A DNA stretch of 64,000 nucleotides from Rugamonas rivuli (GTDB taxonomy: Bacteria > Pseudomonadota > Gammaproteobacteria > Burkholderiales > Burkholderiaceae_D): NCBI RefSeq assembly GCF_009380165.1, contig NZ_WHUF01000004.1, forward strand, positions 124,001 through 188,000. Direction: 5' to 3'. The notes below the pieces were generated by a model that did not search any database, was not told where the DNA came from, and was given only the letters and a program-made list of their open reading frames with translations. Of this stretch, positions 46,793-55,450 are shown one piece after another. Numbering within the stretch: position 1 is the stretch's first letter; each line of letters opens with the position of its first letter. The translations under genes and the position numbers were made by a program.

Positions 46793-49486
46793 TTATTTCG
46801 GGATGACGGATTGGGCCTGCGAGTAGGCGTAGGTCACGCCGTTCAGGTCGGTCACGCTGCCGTTTTCGGCGACGCTGAAACGCTGCACCGTCGCAGGCAC
46901 ATTGAAGGTCAGGCGCACGGTGAAGAAGCTGCCGACATCGACATTCGGCGTGACGAACGGCAGCGCCGGCGACAAGGCGGTGTTCAGCGTGACGGTGCCG
47001 CTGCCGGCCAGCGTGCGCAGCGCCAGCGAGGACAAGGTCATGTCGTGCGCGGTGCCGACACCGGTGTTGGTGAAGCGCACATCGACACCGATGACGCCGG
47101 GCGCCACGGTCTCCTGGCCGACGATGGCGGCGATGAGGTCGGGCCGGCCCGGCACCTGCACCGAGCCCGTGACGAACACCGTCAGCGAAGCGCTGTTGTG
47201 CACCGTGACCACGCTGGTGCTCTGCGCCGTGACGGTGATGCTGTCGGCGCTGCCGATGCGCGTGCCGGCCGGCGGCGTCAGCGTGACGGTGACGTTGGCG
47301 CTGGCGCCGCTGGCCAAGGTCAGCACGTTGGGCGAGATGTTGGCGATGTAGTGCTGGTCGTCGGTGGCGCTGATGCTGAAGGTGCCGGCCGGGCCGTCGT
47401 TGCGCACCTGGTAGGTCAGCGTGGTGGTGACGCCGGGGCGCAAGTCCTGGCGCGACGGCGGCACCACCGACACCGTTTGCGGCTGCACCATCACGCTCAC
47501 CAGGCGCTGGTAGGGGAAGCCGGAACTGTCGGTGCCGGTGGCGTAGGCGACGAAGGCTTCATTGGGCACGGTCAGCGCGCCGAAGAACCTGCCGCTGTCG
47601 GTCTGGTCGGCCTCCAGCGGCAGCGGCGACAGCAGCTCGAAGTTCTTGCGCCGCAGCTGGAATTGCGGCGCGCTGCCGATGCCGGTCAGCGCGGCGATCG
47701 CATACAGCGACTGGCCCGGTGCGGGTTCGCCGTCTATCGTCAGCAGGCCCTGGTGCGGCGGCTGCGCGCCGAAGCGGGCCAGCCTGAAGGAGTTGAAGGC
47801 CAGGTCGGCCACGCCGTTGACGTTGACGTAGGTCTGGCTGGACGAGCCGCTGATGGCCAGCGTCCAGGCGCCGCGCGGCGGGCTGTCGACCGAGATGATG
47901 ACGCCGCTCGACAAGCTCAGGAAGCGGGTGGCGTTGGCGGCGGTGATCACCACGCCGTCCGGCCGCGTCAGCGTCACCACCGGCTGCACGCCCTGCACCG
48001 TGCCGCTGACCGAGACCGTCAAGCGGCTCATGCTGCCGTCGACCGGCACCGTGTAGCTCTTGGCGGTGGCGTAGGTGTCGACCAGCGACAGCACTTGCAC
48101 CACGTTGTTGCGCACCACCAGGTCGGCCAGCTGGGTGACGGTGCTGGCCTCGCCGCCGAACAGGAAGAACACCTGGCCGCCGGTCTCGGCCGCCGCCTGC
48201 AGGAAGCCCGGCGTCAACGGCGAGCAGCTGCCGAACAGCACCGGATAGATCTTGATGTCCTTGCTCTTGGCCAGGCTGATGACGGCGCCGGCCAGGCTGG
48301 CGTCCTTGGCGGTGGCGTCGGTGTACATGAACAGGTCGCCGCCCGGATCGGCCAGCGACAGGCCGTTGTACATGCCGGTCATGGCCAGCTCGGGACAGTC
48401 GCCGCCGCCCGATGCGCCCAGGCCGCTGATGGCGCCCTTGAACAGGCCGGCGTCGTTGGTGGCGATGGTGGGGCCGGTGAACGGGTCGTTGAACGGCGCC
48501 AGCACGTACTGCAACGGTTCCTCGTCGGTGCCGAGGCGGGCGTCGACGATGCTGATGGCCGAGGCGCGCACGCCGGCGATGATGCCGCCCATGCTGCCGG
48601 TGGTGTCGATGGCGAAGGCCAGCGTGGGGCCTGCGCCCAGCAGCGCCTTCAGCTGGGCCGGCGTGATCTCGGCCTTGATATCTTCGACGAACTGCTGGGT
48701 GCCGGCGATGGCGGCCGCCGCCGCCGTGTTGTGGAAGCCGCTGTGCGGCGAGATGTCGCAGTACAGCGTGTCCTTGTTGATGCCTTCGCGGAAGTAGCCA
48801 AGGATGTCGCTGGACGGCGAGCTCTTGTCGAGCGGGCCGCCGTGGCTACACTTGAAGGAACCCGGCTTGACGCGGTCCTCGCCGCCGTAATAGCCGCTGG
48901 TGAGCAGGCTGCCGACCAGGTTGGACGAGTTGGCGCAGAACAGGCCGGTGTCGGTGAAGCCGTCGCAGGTCGGCGTGGCGGGGCCGGCGAAGGCCAGCGA
49001 GCCGGGACGGCCGACGCCGGGATGGGCGCCGCTGTTGCCCTGCTCGACCCAGTTGCTGTGCGAGTAGAAGTCCTGGATGGTGTGCAGCGCGCTGCCGAGG
49101 TTGTCGCGCGCGCCGGTGGTGTTGATCGGGTCGCTGCGCAGCGCGTCCAGCACGTTCTGCTTGAGCGTGGCCAGCCGCAGCTGGGCGCCGGTCGCGTTCT
49201 CGCCGTCGAAGTGCTTGGCCGAGCTGGTCTGGTCGTCGTCGACCTTGGCGTCCGCCTCGATGATCTGGTCCAGCGCTTTTTGCATCGACGCGGTCAGCTT
49301 GGGCACGCCGAAGTAGCGCTTGTCGAGCGCTTCGATGCCGCGCTGGGTGATGTCCTGGTGGGTCAGGCTGCCGGCCGACTTGGACGTGATGAAACAGACA
49401 AAGCCATTCTTGGGACAGAAGGCGTTGCCGGGGATGCTGACCGCCAGCAGCAGCGCGGCCAGCAACAAGGAGGGAGCAGTGCGCAT
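46793..49486 (-). CDS. Secreted HET-C-like and von Willebrand A domain protein
   Basis: An 897-residue exported protein. A signal peptide ends near IPGNAF (residue 22). Residues about 40-260 form a HET-C-like domain: H43 in LTHQDITQRG, HTIQDFYSHSNWVE (135-148) and a further His at 249-252 (SPHSGFHN), a pattern shared with zinc-dependent phospholipase C-like proteins. Residues about 285-470 form a von Willebrand A domain with MIDAS motif DTTGSMGG (294-301). The remaining 400 residues look like beta-sandwich repeats (VTVTLTPPAGTRIGSADSI). This order also describes the animal VWA7/hemicentin-like proteins. It heads an operon with the PEP-CTERM protein. Function unknown; ligand binding or adhesion is likely. 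Confidence 0.85.
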   Translation of the reverse strand: MRTAPSLLLAALLLAVSIPGNAFCPKNGFVCFITSKSAGSLTHQDITQRGIEALDKRYFGVPKLTASMQKALDQIIEADAKVDDDQTSSAKHFDGENATGAQLRLATLKQNVLDALRSDPINTTGARDNLGSALHTIQDFYSHSNWVEQGNSGAHPGVGRPGSLAFAGPATPTCDGFTDTGLFCANSSNLVGSLLTSGYYGGEDRVKPGSFKCSHGGPLDKSSPSSDILGYFREGINKDTLYCDISPHSGFHNTAAAAAIAGTQQFVEDIKAEITPAQLKALLGAGPTLAFAIDTTGSMGGIIAGVRASAISIVDARLGTDEEPLQYVLAPFNDPFTGPTIATNDAGLFKGAISGLGASGGGDCPELAMTGMYNGLSLADPGGDLFMYTDATAKDASLAGAVISLAKSKDIKIYPVLFGSCSPLTPGFLQAAAETGGQVFFLFGGEASTVTQLADLVVRNNVVQVLSLVDTYATAKSYTVPVDGSMSRLTVSVSGTVQGVQPVVTLTRPDGVVITAANATRFLSLSSGVIISVDSPPRGAWTLAISGSSSQTYVNVNGVADLAFNSFRLARFGAQPPHQGLLTIDGEPAPGQSLYAIAALTGIGSAPQFQLRRKNFELLSPLPLEADQTDSGRFFGALTVPNEAFVAYATGTDSSGFPYQRLVSVMVQPQTVSVVPPSRQDLRPGVTTTLTYQVRNDGPAGTFSISATDDQHYIANISPNVLTLASGASANVTVTLTPPAGTRIGSADSITVTAQSTSVVTVHNSASLTVFVTGSVQVPGRPDLIAAIVGQETVAPGVIGVDVRFTNTGVGTAHDMTLSSLALRTLAGSGTVTLNTALSPALPFVTPNVDVGSFFTVRLTFNVPATVQRFSVAENGSVTDLNGVTYAYSQAQSVIPK

Positions 49487-49689
49487 ACGATATCCTTTCC
49501 CATGCGTGGAAACAGCAGTCCGCGCCAGGCGGACACGCGGCGGTGGGACGCATTTATCGTGCCGTGCCCTGCGCTTCCTTTGGAATCAGGCGATTAGCGC
49601 GGGCAGGGCGGCCGGCGCGCAGACTGTTGTCAAGTTCGCCGACAGCGATATACTGGCTCATCCGCCAAGATGCCATCCCAGGAGGACCG

Positions 49690-50469
49690 ATGCTGCCGAT
49701 CATCAAAGCCCGACCCGTGCGCGCCCTGTTGCTGGCGTCGGCGCTGCTGCTGCCTTGCGCGTGCGCGGCGCAGCAGGTGTCGCTGCGGGTGACGGCGCAG
49801 GAAGGCACGGAGCCGAAGTTCATCCCGGCCGGGCCGGACCGCATCATCGGCTTGTGCGTGGATATCTTCCGCACCATCGAGCGCATCGATCCCGGCCTGG
49901 TCTTCATCGGCGACCAGCGATGGATGCCGTTGATACGCGCCTACCACGAGCTGTCCATGCAGCAGCACGACGCCTTGTGCGGGGTGCAGCGCAACGTCGA
50001 GCGCGAGCGGAAATATCTGTACCTCGATCCGCCGCTGTTTCCCATCCATTACATGCTGCTGGTGCGCAGCGGCGACGACGTGGTCGTGAACAACTGGGAC
50101 GATGTGCGCAAGCTCGGCAAGAACGGCGTGGTGCTGGCCAACCGCGGCTTTGCCACCACCGATTTCCTGCTGGCCCTGGGCGGCTTGCAGATCAATGCCA
50201 GCGCCACCGATCCCGCCATGAACCTGCAAAAGCTGGCGGCCGGGCGGGCCCGCTTCTTCCTGCACCGTTCGCCGGGTCTGAGCGGCCTCATCGCGCGCGC
50301 CGGCGTCGCCGGCAAGGTGCGGGTGCTGCCGCAGGTGATGTACACGGCGCCGCTGTACATGGTGATGGGCCGGCATGTCGATCCGGCCGTGGCCGCCCGC
50401 GTGCGGCGCGCGCTGGAGCAGATGGAGAAAACAGGCGAGCTGGCCCGCCTGCTGAAGAAGTGGGACTAG
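49690..50469 (+). CDS. Periplasmic solute-binding protein, family 3 type (second paralogue)
   Basis: A 259-residue exported protein, the sister of the one at 44914. The signal peptide ends near CACAAQQ (residue 27). It shares runs with its paralogue such as EGTEPKFI, GDQRW.PLIRAY, WDDVR.L and the C-terminus ELxRLxKKWD. It is divergent from the HET-C/vWA gene, which lies 203 bases away. The ribosome site AGGAGG is near ideal. As with the first paralogue, no transporter partner is nearby. The stop overlaps the convergent PhzF-like gene by 4 bases. Confidence 0.86.
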   Translation: MLPIIKARPVRALLLASALLLPCACAAQQVSLRVTAQEGTEPKFIPAGPDRIIGLCVDIFRTIERIDPGLVFIGDQRWMPLIRAYHELSMQQHDALCGVQRNVERERKYLYLDPPLFPIHYMLLVRSGDDVVVNNWDDVRKLGKNGVVLANRGFATTDFLLALGGLQINASATDPAMNLQKLAAGRARFFLHRSPGLSGLIARAGVAGKVRVLPQVMYTAPLYMVMGRHVDPAVAARVRRALEQMEKTGELARLLKKWD

Positions 50470-51311
50470 TCGCCCAGCATGCGGGCGTTGCCGGAGACGC
50501 GGATCGAACTGCCGGACTCGCCCGAGATCTGCACCCGCAGATGGCAGGGCGCCCCCATGTCCTCGCCCTGGACGATGTCGATGGCGCCGCCGTGCGGCCA
50601 GCCGAGGTCGCGCAGATAGCCGCCCAGCGCGGCGGCTGCGGCGCCGGTGGCCGGATCTTCATAGACGCCGCCGGAAGCGAAGGGATTGCGCGCATGGAAG
50701 CGCTGCGGCGTTTCCGCGTGCACCAGCGAGATCGTCGCCAGGCCGTGCTCGCGCATCAGGCTGCGGCCGTCCGCCAGCTGGTAGCGCATCGCGCTCAGTT
50801 GGGCGCGGCTGGCCAGCGCCAGCACCAGGTGGTTGGCGCCGCCGTGGGCGATGGCCGGCGGGATGCGCTCATCCAGGTCGGCCTGGCGGTAGCCGAACAG
50901 CGCCAGCGCCGCCGTCACCAGCGCGGCCGGGGCCGGTGCGCTGGAAGTGGCCGGCGATTGCAGCGCCGCGCTGCCCTCGTTGCCCTTGGACTGGGCTTCG
51001 ACGGTGACGCGGCTGTGGTTGGTGGTCAGCGGGAAAATGCCGTCGCCGTGCTGCTGCGCCAGCACCGCGCCCAGCGCGATGGTGGCGTGGCCGCAGAACG
51101 GCACTTCGCCATCGGGCGAGAAATAGCGCACGCGCCAGCCGCCGTCGGCCGGTGCGGCAAACACGGTTTCCGAATAGCCCATCTCGGCGGCGATGCGCTG
51201 CATGGCCGGCTCGTCCGGCAAGGCCGCGCGTATCATCACGCCGGCCGGATTGCCGCCCTGCCCGCCTGCGGTGAAGGCGGCTACTTTGTGGATTTTGGTA
51301 ATGGTCTGCAT
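50466..51311 (-). CDS. PhzF-family isomerase/epimerase-like protein
   Basis: A 281-residue protein with the double diaminopimelate-epimerase-like fold of PhzF. The start KIHKVAAFTAGGQGGNPAGV, the catalytic-type Glu E48 in MGYSETVFA, and FCGHATIALG and EDPATGAAAAALGGYL match the family. Phenazine genes are absent, so a phenazine role is not supported; most PhzF-like proteins of this sort have unknown substrates. It is convergent with the preceding solute-binding-protein gene and divergent from the S9 peptidase gene. Confidence 0.92.
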   Translation of the reverse strand: MQTITKIHKVAAFTAGGQGGNPAGVMIRAALPDEPAMQRIAAEMGYSETVFAAPADGGWRVRYFSPDGEVPFCGHATIALGAVLAQQHGDGIFPLTTNHSRVTVEAQSKGNEGSAALQSPATSSAPAPAALVTAALALFGYRQADLDERIPPAIAHGGANHLVLALASRAQLSAMRYQLADGRSLMREHGLATISLVHAETPQRFHARNPFASGGVYEDPATGAAAAALGGYLRDLGWPHGGAIDIVQGEDMGAPCHLRVQISGESGSSIRVSGNARMLGD

Positions 51312-51407
51312 CGATCGCTACTCCATGGGGTGGGATGGAAACTTGATTGACAGCAATGGGAGATTTGGTCACTATCGTCGCTTCACCGACTTTCGAGCGA
51401 CGCCGTC

Positions 51408-53519
51408 ATGACTATACCGCGACTTTCCATTTTTGCCATATTGATTTCGGCCGGCCTGGCCGGCAACGCCGTCGCCGCCGATGCGCCGGCCGCCAAACAC
51501 GCGATCACGCACGAAGACGTATGGCTGATGAAACGGGTCGGCGCCCCGCTGCCCAGCCCGGACGGCAAGTGGGCCGTGTTCTCCGTCACCGACCCGGCCT
51601 ACGACAGCAAGGAGCAATGGTCGGACCTGTGGATCAAGTCGCTGACCGACGATACGCCGGCCCGCCGCCTGACCTTCAGCAAGGGCGGCGAGAGCGGCGC
51701 CAACTGGTCGCCGGACAGCCGCCAGCTGGTGTTCGTGGCCAAGCGCGACGGCGACGACGCGGCGCAGTTGTACCGCATCGACGTGGCGGCCGGCGGCGAG
51801 GCGCAGCGCCTGACCACGCTGACACTGGGCGCGCGCCAGCCGAAGTTCAGCCCGGACGGCAAGCAGCTGCTGTTCGTCAGCGATATCTACCCCGGCAACG
51901 CCGGCGAGGAAGACGTCAAGAAAAGCGCCAAGGAACGCAAGGACCGCAAGTACACGGCGCGCGCCTACGAAACCTTCCCGCCGCGCTTCTTCGACAAGTG
52001 GCTCGACGATAAAAAAGTGCGCCTGTTCGTGATGGATGCGGACGCCGGCGCCAAGCCGCGCGACCTGCTGGCCGGCAGCAAGCTGGCGGCGCTGCCGGGC
52101 TTCGGCGGCGGCCAGGGCGACGAGGGCCAGTCGCTGGACGCGATCTGGTCGCAGGATGGCAAGGCCGTGGTGTTCTCGGCCTCGACCAACCGCGACGAGG
52201 CGGCGCGCGCGGCCGGCTACACGCAGATCTTCAGCATGGCGGCGGCCGGAGGCGAACCGCAGCAGCTGACCCAGGACAAGCATAGCTACCACGGCCTGAA
52301 ATTCAGCGCCGACGGCAAGACGCTGTTCACGCTGACCGAGGCCGAGGAAGAAGGCAAGGTCTACGACGTGACGCGCATCGCCAGCTTCGCCTGGCCGCTG
52401 AACAATCCGACGCCGAAAGTGTTGACGGCCACGCTGGACCGTTCGATCTCGCGCTTCGTGCTGCCGGGCGGCAGCAACCGCATCGTGTTCAGCTACGAGC
52501 ACGCCGGCCTGGAGCAGCTGCACTCGATCAACTACGCGGGCGGCGACCTGCGCGACGAAGCGTCGCTGCCGACCGGCAGCATCGGCTCGCTGGCGGCCGG
52601 CGGCAAGGCCATGGTGGGCGTGTGGGAATCGGCCATCAACCCGCCCGAGGTGTACGCCTTCGGCAACGGTGCGCCCAAGCGCCTGACGTCGTTCAACACC
52701 GAGCGCGCGGCCGGCATCGACTGGCAGGCGCCGGAACACTTCTGGTTCAAGGCCAGCGACGGCCGCATGATCCACAACATGATCGTCAAGCCGGCCAATT
52801 TCGATCCGGCTAAAAAATATCCGCTGTTCGCGGTGATCCACGGCGGCGCGGCCAATATGTGGCGCGACCAGTTCGTGATCCGCTGGAACTACCACCTGCT
52901 GGCGCAGCCGGGCTACGTGGTGCTGCTGACCGACTACAAGGGTTCGACCGGCTACGGCGAGGAATTCGCGCGCGCCATCCAGGGCGATCCGCTCAAGGGG
53001 CCGGGAGACGAGGTCAACGAAGCGGTCGACGAGGCGGTCAAGAAGTACAGCTACGTCGACGGCAGCCGCCTGGCGGCGGGCGGCGCCAGCTACGGCGGCC
53101 ACCTGGCCAACTGGCTGCAGGCGACCACTACGCGCTACAAGGCCTTCGTGTCGCACGCGGGCGAGATGGACCTGGTGATGCAATGGGGCAGCAGCGACAG
53201 CATCCACGGCCGCGAAGTCAACAGCGGCGGCCCGGTGTGGGGCGACAAGGCAGTGTGGCGCGAGCAGAGTCCGGTGATGCAGGCGGGGAACCACGCCAAG
53301 GGCACGGGCTTCACCACGCCCATCCTGATTTCGGTGGGCGAGCTCGATTACCGCGTGCCGGCCAACAATGCGCTGATGAACTACGCGACCCAGCACCGCC
53401 TGAACGTGCCGGCCAAGCTGCTGGTGTTCCCGGACGAGAACCATTGGATCTTAAAGGGCGACAACAGCCGCTACTTCTACAGCGAAGTGCATGGCTGGCT
53501 GGCCAAGTATCTGAAGTAA
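51408..53519 (+). CDS. S9-family peptidase (prolyl oligopeptidase superfamily)
   Basis: A 703-residue exported peptidase. A signal peptide ends near AVAADAPA (residue 24). Residues about 40-430 form a beta-propeller with WD40-like TolB repeats (SPDGKWAVFS, SPDSRQLVF, SPDGKQLLFV), which filters substrates by size. The C-terminal alpha/beta hydrolase domain has the nucleophile elbow GGASYGGHLANW, an acid in VGELDYRVPANNAL and the base His in DENHWIL. This is the dipeptidyl- or acylaminoacyl-peptidase type. It should release short peptides in the periplasm. It has a terminator and no operon partner. Confidence 0.94.
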   Translation: MTIPRLSIFAILISAGLAGNAVAADAPAAKHAITHEDVWLMKRVGAPLPSPDGKWAVFSVTDPAYDSKEQWSDLWIKSLTDDTPARRLTFSKGGESGANWSPDSRQLVFVAKRDGDDAAQLYRIDVAAGGEAQRLTTLTLGARQPKFSPDGKQLLFVSDIYPGNAGEEDVKKSAKERKDRKYTARAYETFPPRFFDKWLDDKKVRLFVMDADAGAKPRDLLAGSKLAALPGFGGGQGDEGQSLDAIWSQDGKAVVFSASTNRDEAARAAGYTQIFSMAAAGGEPQQLTQDKHSYHGLKFSADGKTLFTLTEAEEEGKVYDVTRIASFAWPLNNPTPKVLTATLDRSISRFVLPGGSNRIVFSYEHAGLEQLHSINYAGGDLRDEASLPTGSIGSLAAGGKAMVGVWESAINPPEVYAFGNGAPKRLTSFNTERAAGIDWQAPEHFWFKASDGRMIHNMIVKPANFDPAKKYPLFAVIHGGAANMWRDQFVIRWNYHLLAQPGYVVLLTDYKGSTGYGEEFARAIQGDPLKGPGDEVNEAVDEAVKKYSYVDGSRLAAGGASYGGHLANWLQATTTRYKAFVSHAGEMDLVMQWGSSDSIHGREVNSGGPVWGDKAVWREQSPVMQAGNHAKGTGFTTPILISVGELDYRVPANNALMNYATQHRLNVPAKLLVFPDENHWILKGDNSRYFYSEVHGWLAKYLK

Positions 53520-53548
53520 GACAAGGCGAGGCGGCTGTCTCGCCCAAG

Positions 53549-53588
53549 AAAAAACCCCCGTGGCCCAAGGCCGACGGGGTTTTTTTTA
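53549..53588. terminator. Bidirectional terminator between the S9 peptidase and PEP-CTERM protease genes
   Basis: CCCCCGTGGCC and GGCCGACGGGG pair with one bulged base, flanked by an A-run on the left and an eight-T run on the right. It serves the two convergent genes. Confidence 0.85.
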
Positions 53589-53599
53589 TACCGGCAGAA

Positions 53600-54700
53600 T
53601 TACTTCTGCTTGCGGCGGCGGGCTACGCCAACCAGTGCCAGACCGGCGATCATCATCGCGTAGGTGCCTGGTTCCGGTACGGCCGTCACCGAGTTGATCC
53701 AGCCGATGTGCGAGTAGGTCGCGGTGGAACCGGACAGATCGCCGTAGCTGGACTTGTTTTTGGTCGAGTTGTCGCAGCCGGTCAGGCCGAAATCGTCGCA
53801 AGCGCCCTGCCAGCCCCACGAGTGCACGCCCGACAGCAGCCATTCGGAACCGTTCCAGACGAAGTCGCCGCCGCCCGAATCGCCGCCTGCGATCAGTGCT
53901 TCGATGGGGCCGCGGCCGTTGCTGCTGCTCCATTTGTTGCCGGTCACGCCTGCGATACGGCCCAGCGTGTTGCGCGCATCGGTGCCGTCGTCGAAATCGC
54001 TCATGTAGGTGGCGCCTGGAGCGTAGTAGTTAGGATCGTAGTCGTAGATACCAGCGTCGCCAGCGGCCTTGTTGAAGGTCTTGCTGTCGACGTCGAAGGT
54101 GTTGAAGCCGTAGTGGCCGTAGTTACCGTCGTTCCAGTTGGTAGGCAGATTGGTGTTGGCGTTCTGGGTGGTGCCGTAGCCGGCCATCAGGTAATCCTTG
54201 CCGACATCGTTGGTCGTGCTCAGGTGATAGCCGTTGATGCCGGTGACTGCGGTGTCCAGTTTCAGGATCGCGATGTCGGCGCCGGTGTCCAGCTGGCCGG
54301 TCCAGGCCTTGTTGACGAAGGCGTTGCCGACCGAAACGTTGCGGGTCACAGCGGCGGTACCGCCCTGCCAGCCGAATTGCACGGTCATTTTGCTGAAGTT
54401 GTCGGCGCAGTGAGCGGCGGTCAGCACGTATTGGCCGCCGGCCAGCAGCGAGCCGGAGCATGCCCAGTTGCCGTCAGCATTGGTGAAGCTCAGACGGGCC
54501 ACGCCGTCCAGCGCGCCGGCCACGCCGTTGAAGCTCTGGCCGATCGTGAAGCGCCAATTGGTCACTGCCGAAGTGTTGCCGGTGAACGGCTCCAGCTTGG
54601 CGATATCGGCTTGCATCGATGGGGAAGCCTGGGCTACGCCAGCGGCCAACAGGGCTGCGGTCACGGCGGCCAGTTTCAGTTGTTTGGTATTGAAGATCAT
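53600..54700 (-). CDS. PEP-CTERM-anchored trypsin-like serine protease
   Basis: A 366-residue exported S1-type protease. The signal peptide ends at GVAQASP (residue 25-26). The triad is H97 (VLTAAHCAD), D142 (DTGADIAILKL) and S275 (IAGGDSGGGDF), with disulfide-capable cysteines near the His and in the C-terminal part (ACDDFGLTGCD). The C-terminus has VPEPG (341-345), a hydrophobic helix and RRRKQK, a canonical PEP-CTERM tail. The enzyme is predicted to be attached to or released at the cell surface by an exosortase-dependent route. Start ATG at 54700 follows AAGGATAG. It has a 347-base AT-rich upstream region. Confidence 0.93.
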   Translation of the reverse strand: MIFNTKQLKLAAVTAALLAAGVAQASPSMQADIAKLEPFTGNTSAVTNWRFTIGQSFNGVAGALDGVARLSFTNADGNWACSGSLLAGGQYVLTAAHCADNFSKMTVQFGWQGGTAAVTRNVSVGNAFVNKAWTGQLDTGADIAILKLDTAVTGINGYHLSTTNDVGKDYLMAGYGTTQNANTNLPTNWNDGNYGHYGFNTFDVDSKTFNKAAGDAGIYDYDPNYYAPGATYMSDFDDGTDARNTLGRIAGVTGNKWSSSNGRGPIEALIAGGDSGGGDFVWNGSEWLLSGVHSWGWQGACDDFGLTGCDNSTKNKSSYGDLSGSTATYSHIGWINSVTAVPEPGTYAMMIAGLALVGVARRRKQK

Positions 54701-55047
54701 AAAAACTATCCTTACTTTTTAGGTTTCTTGTGGAAAGATATATATCGCCCTGATAGCAACCAACAGCCCTCATCACCGAAGTGCATCCCAGATGGCTGTG
54801 GTCTAAAAGTCAATATATCATTGTTTTTTTATGAAAGAATCTTGTTGTAAGAATATTTATTTTTGATCCACTTTATTGATATTTGTTACAGATTGTGACA
54901 GTAATTGCAGAGTTCGCTTTGATCTAGTTGAAACTTAATCCACGACTATTTACAGCGGTTAACATTTTTGCGCTCAAATCAATAGTAGAGTATCCACAAG
55001 ACTTTCCTGATATCAATTCTTGAAAATCCAAACCAATAGGGGACAGC
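54701..55047. other. AT-rich intergenic region between the protease and MAPEG genes
   Basis: A divergent 347-base gap of clearly lower GC than the genes. It should contain both promoters; on the minus strand TTGGTT and TATCTT, 17 bases apart and about 40 bases from the protease start, are a weak candidate. No open frame with a ribosome site was found. Confidence 0.5.
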
Positions 55048-55440
55048 ATGACGATTGCAAATTGGTGTGTTTTGGCGGCCTGCATGCTGCCAGCCGCGAC
55101 GGTAGGACTGGCGAAACTGGCATCGGCCAAGCTGCCGAGCGGCGCGGGGCGCTACGACAACAAGCAGCCGCGCGACTGGGCGGCCGGGCTGACTGGCTGG
55201 CAGGCGCGCGCCAACGCCGCGCAGATGAATGGCTTCGAGATTTTGCCGCTGTTCATCGCGGCGGTCGTGCTGGCGCAGCAGGGCCACGGCGACCAGGGCC
55301 GTATCGACACGCTGGCGCTGGGCTTTATCGGCTTGCGGCTGGTCTACATCGCGCTGTACCTGGCGAATGTCGACGCGCTGCGCACGCTGGTGTGGTTTGC
55401 CGGCGTCGGCGTCAGCATCGCGCTGCTGGCGATGGGCTGA
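55048..55440 (+). CDS. MAPEG-family membrane protein
   Basis: A 130-residue integral membrane protein with four hydrophobic segments. The segment QARANAAQMNGFEILPLFIA in the second half of loop one and helix two, with its conserved Arg/Asn/Glu pattern, marks the MAPEG family (membrane-associated proteins in eicosanoid and glutathione metabolism). Bacterial members are mostly uncharacterised; some have glutathione transferase activity. The ribosome site before the ATG is GGGGACAGC. It is convergent with the MFS gene, 10 bases away. Confidence 0.9.
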   Translation: MTIANWCVLAACMLPAATVGLAKLASAKLPSGAGRYDNKQPRDWAAGLTGWQARANAAQMNGFEILPLFIAAVVLAQQGHGDQGRIDTLALGFIGLRLVYIALYLANVDALRTLVWFAGVGVSIALLAMG

Positions 55441-55450
55441 CGCCCTCCCC

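Noticed and set aside
46811-49597. A 928-codon plus-strand frame antisense to the HET-C/vWA gene
   Set aside because: Same reason; it has no motif and runs across the vWA gene start and its promoter region.
49487-49689. A 49-codon N-terminal extension for the second solute-binding protein
   Set aside because: The extension is Arg/Ala rich, whereas the ATG at 49690 has a near-perfect AGGAGG and is followed at once by a signal peptide.
51372-53444. A 690-codon minus-strand frame antisense to the S9 peptidase gene
   Set aside because: The plus-strand protein has an intact catalytic triad and propeller repeats; the antisense frame is low-information shadow.
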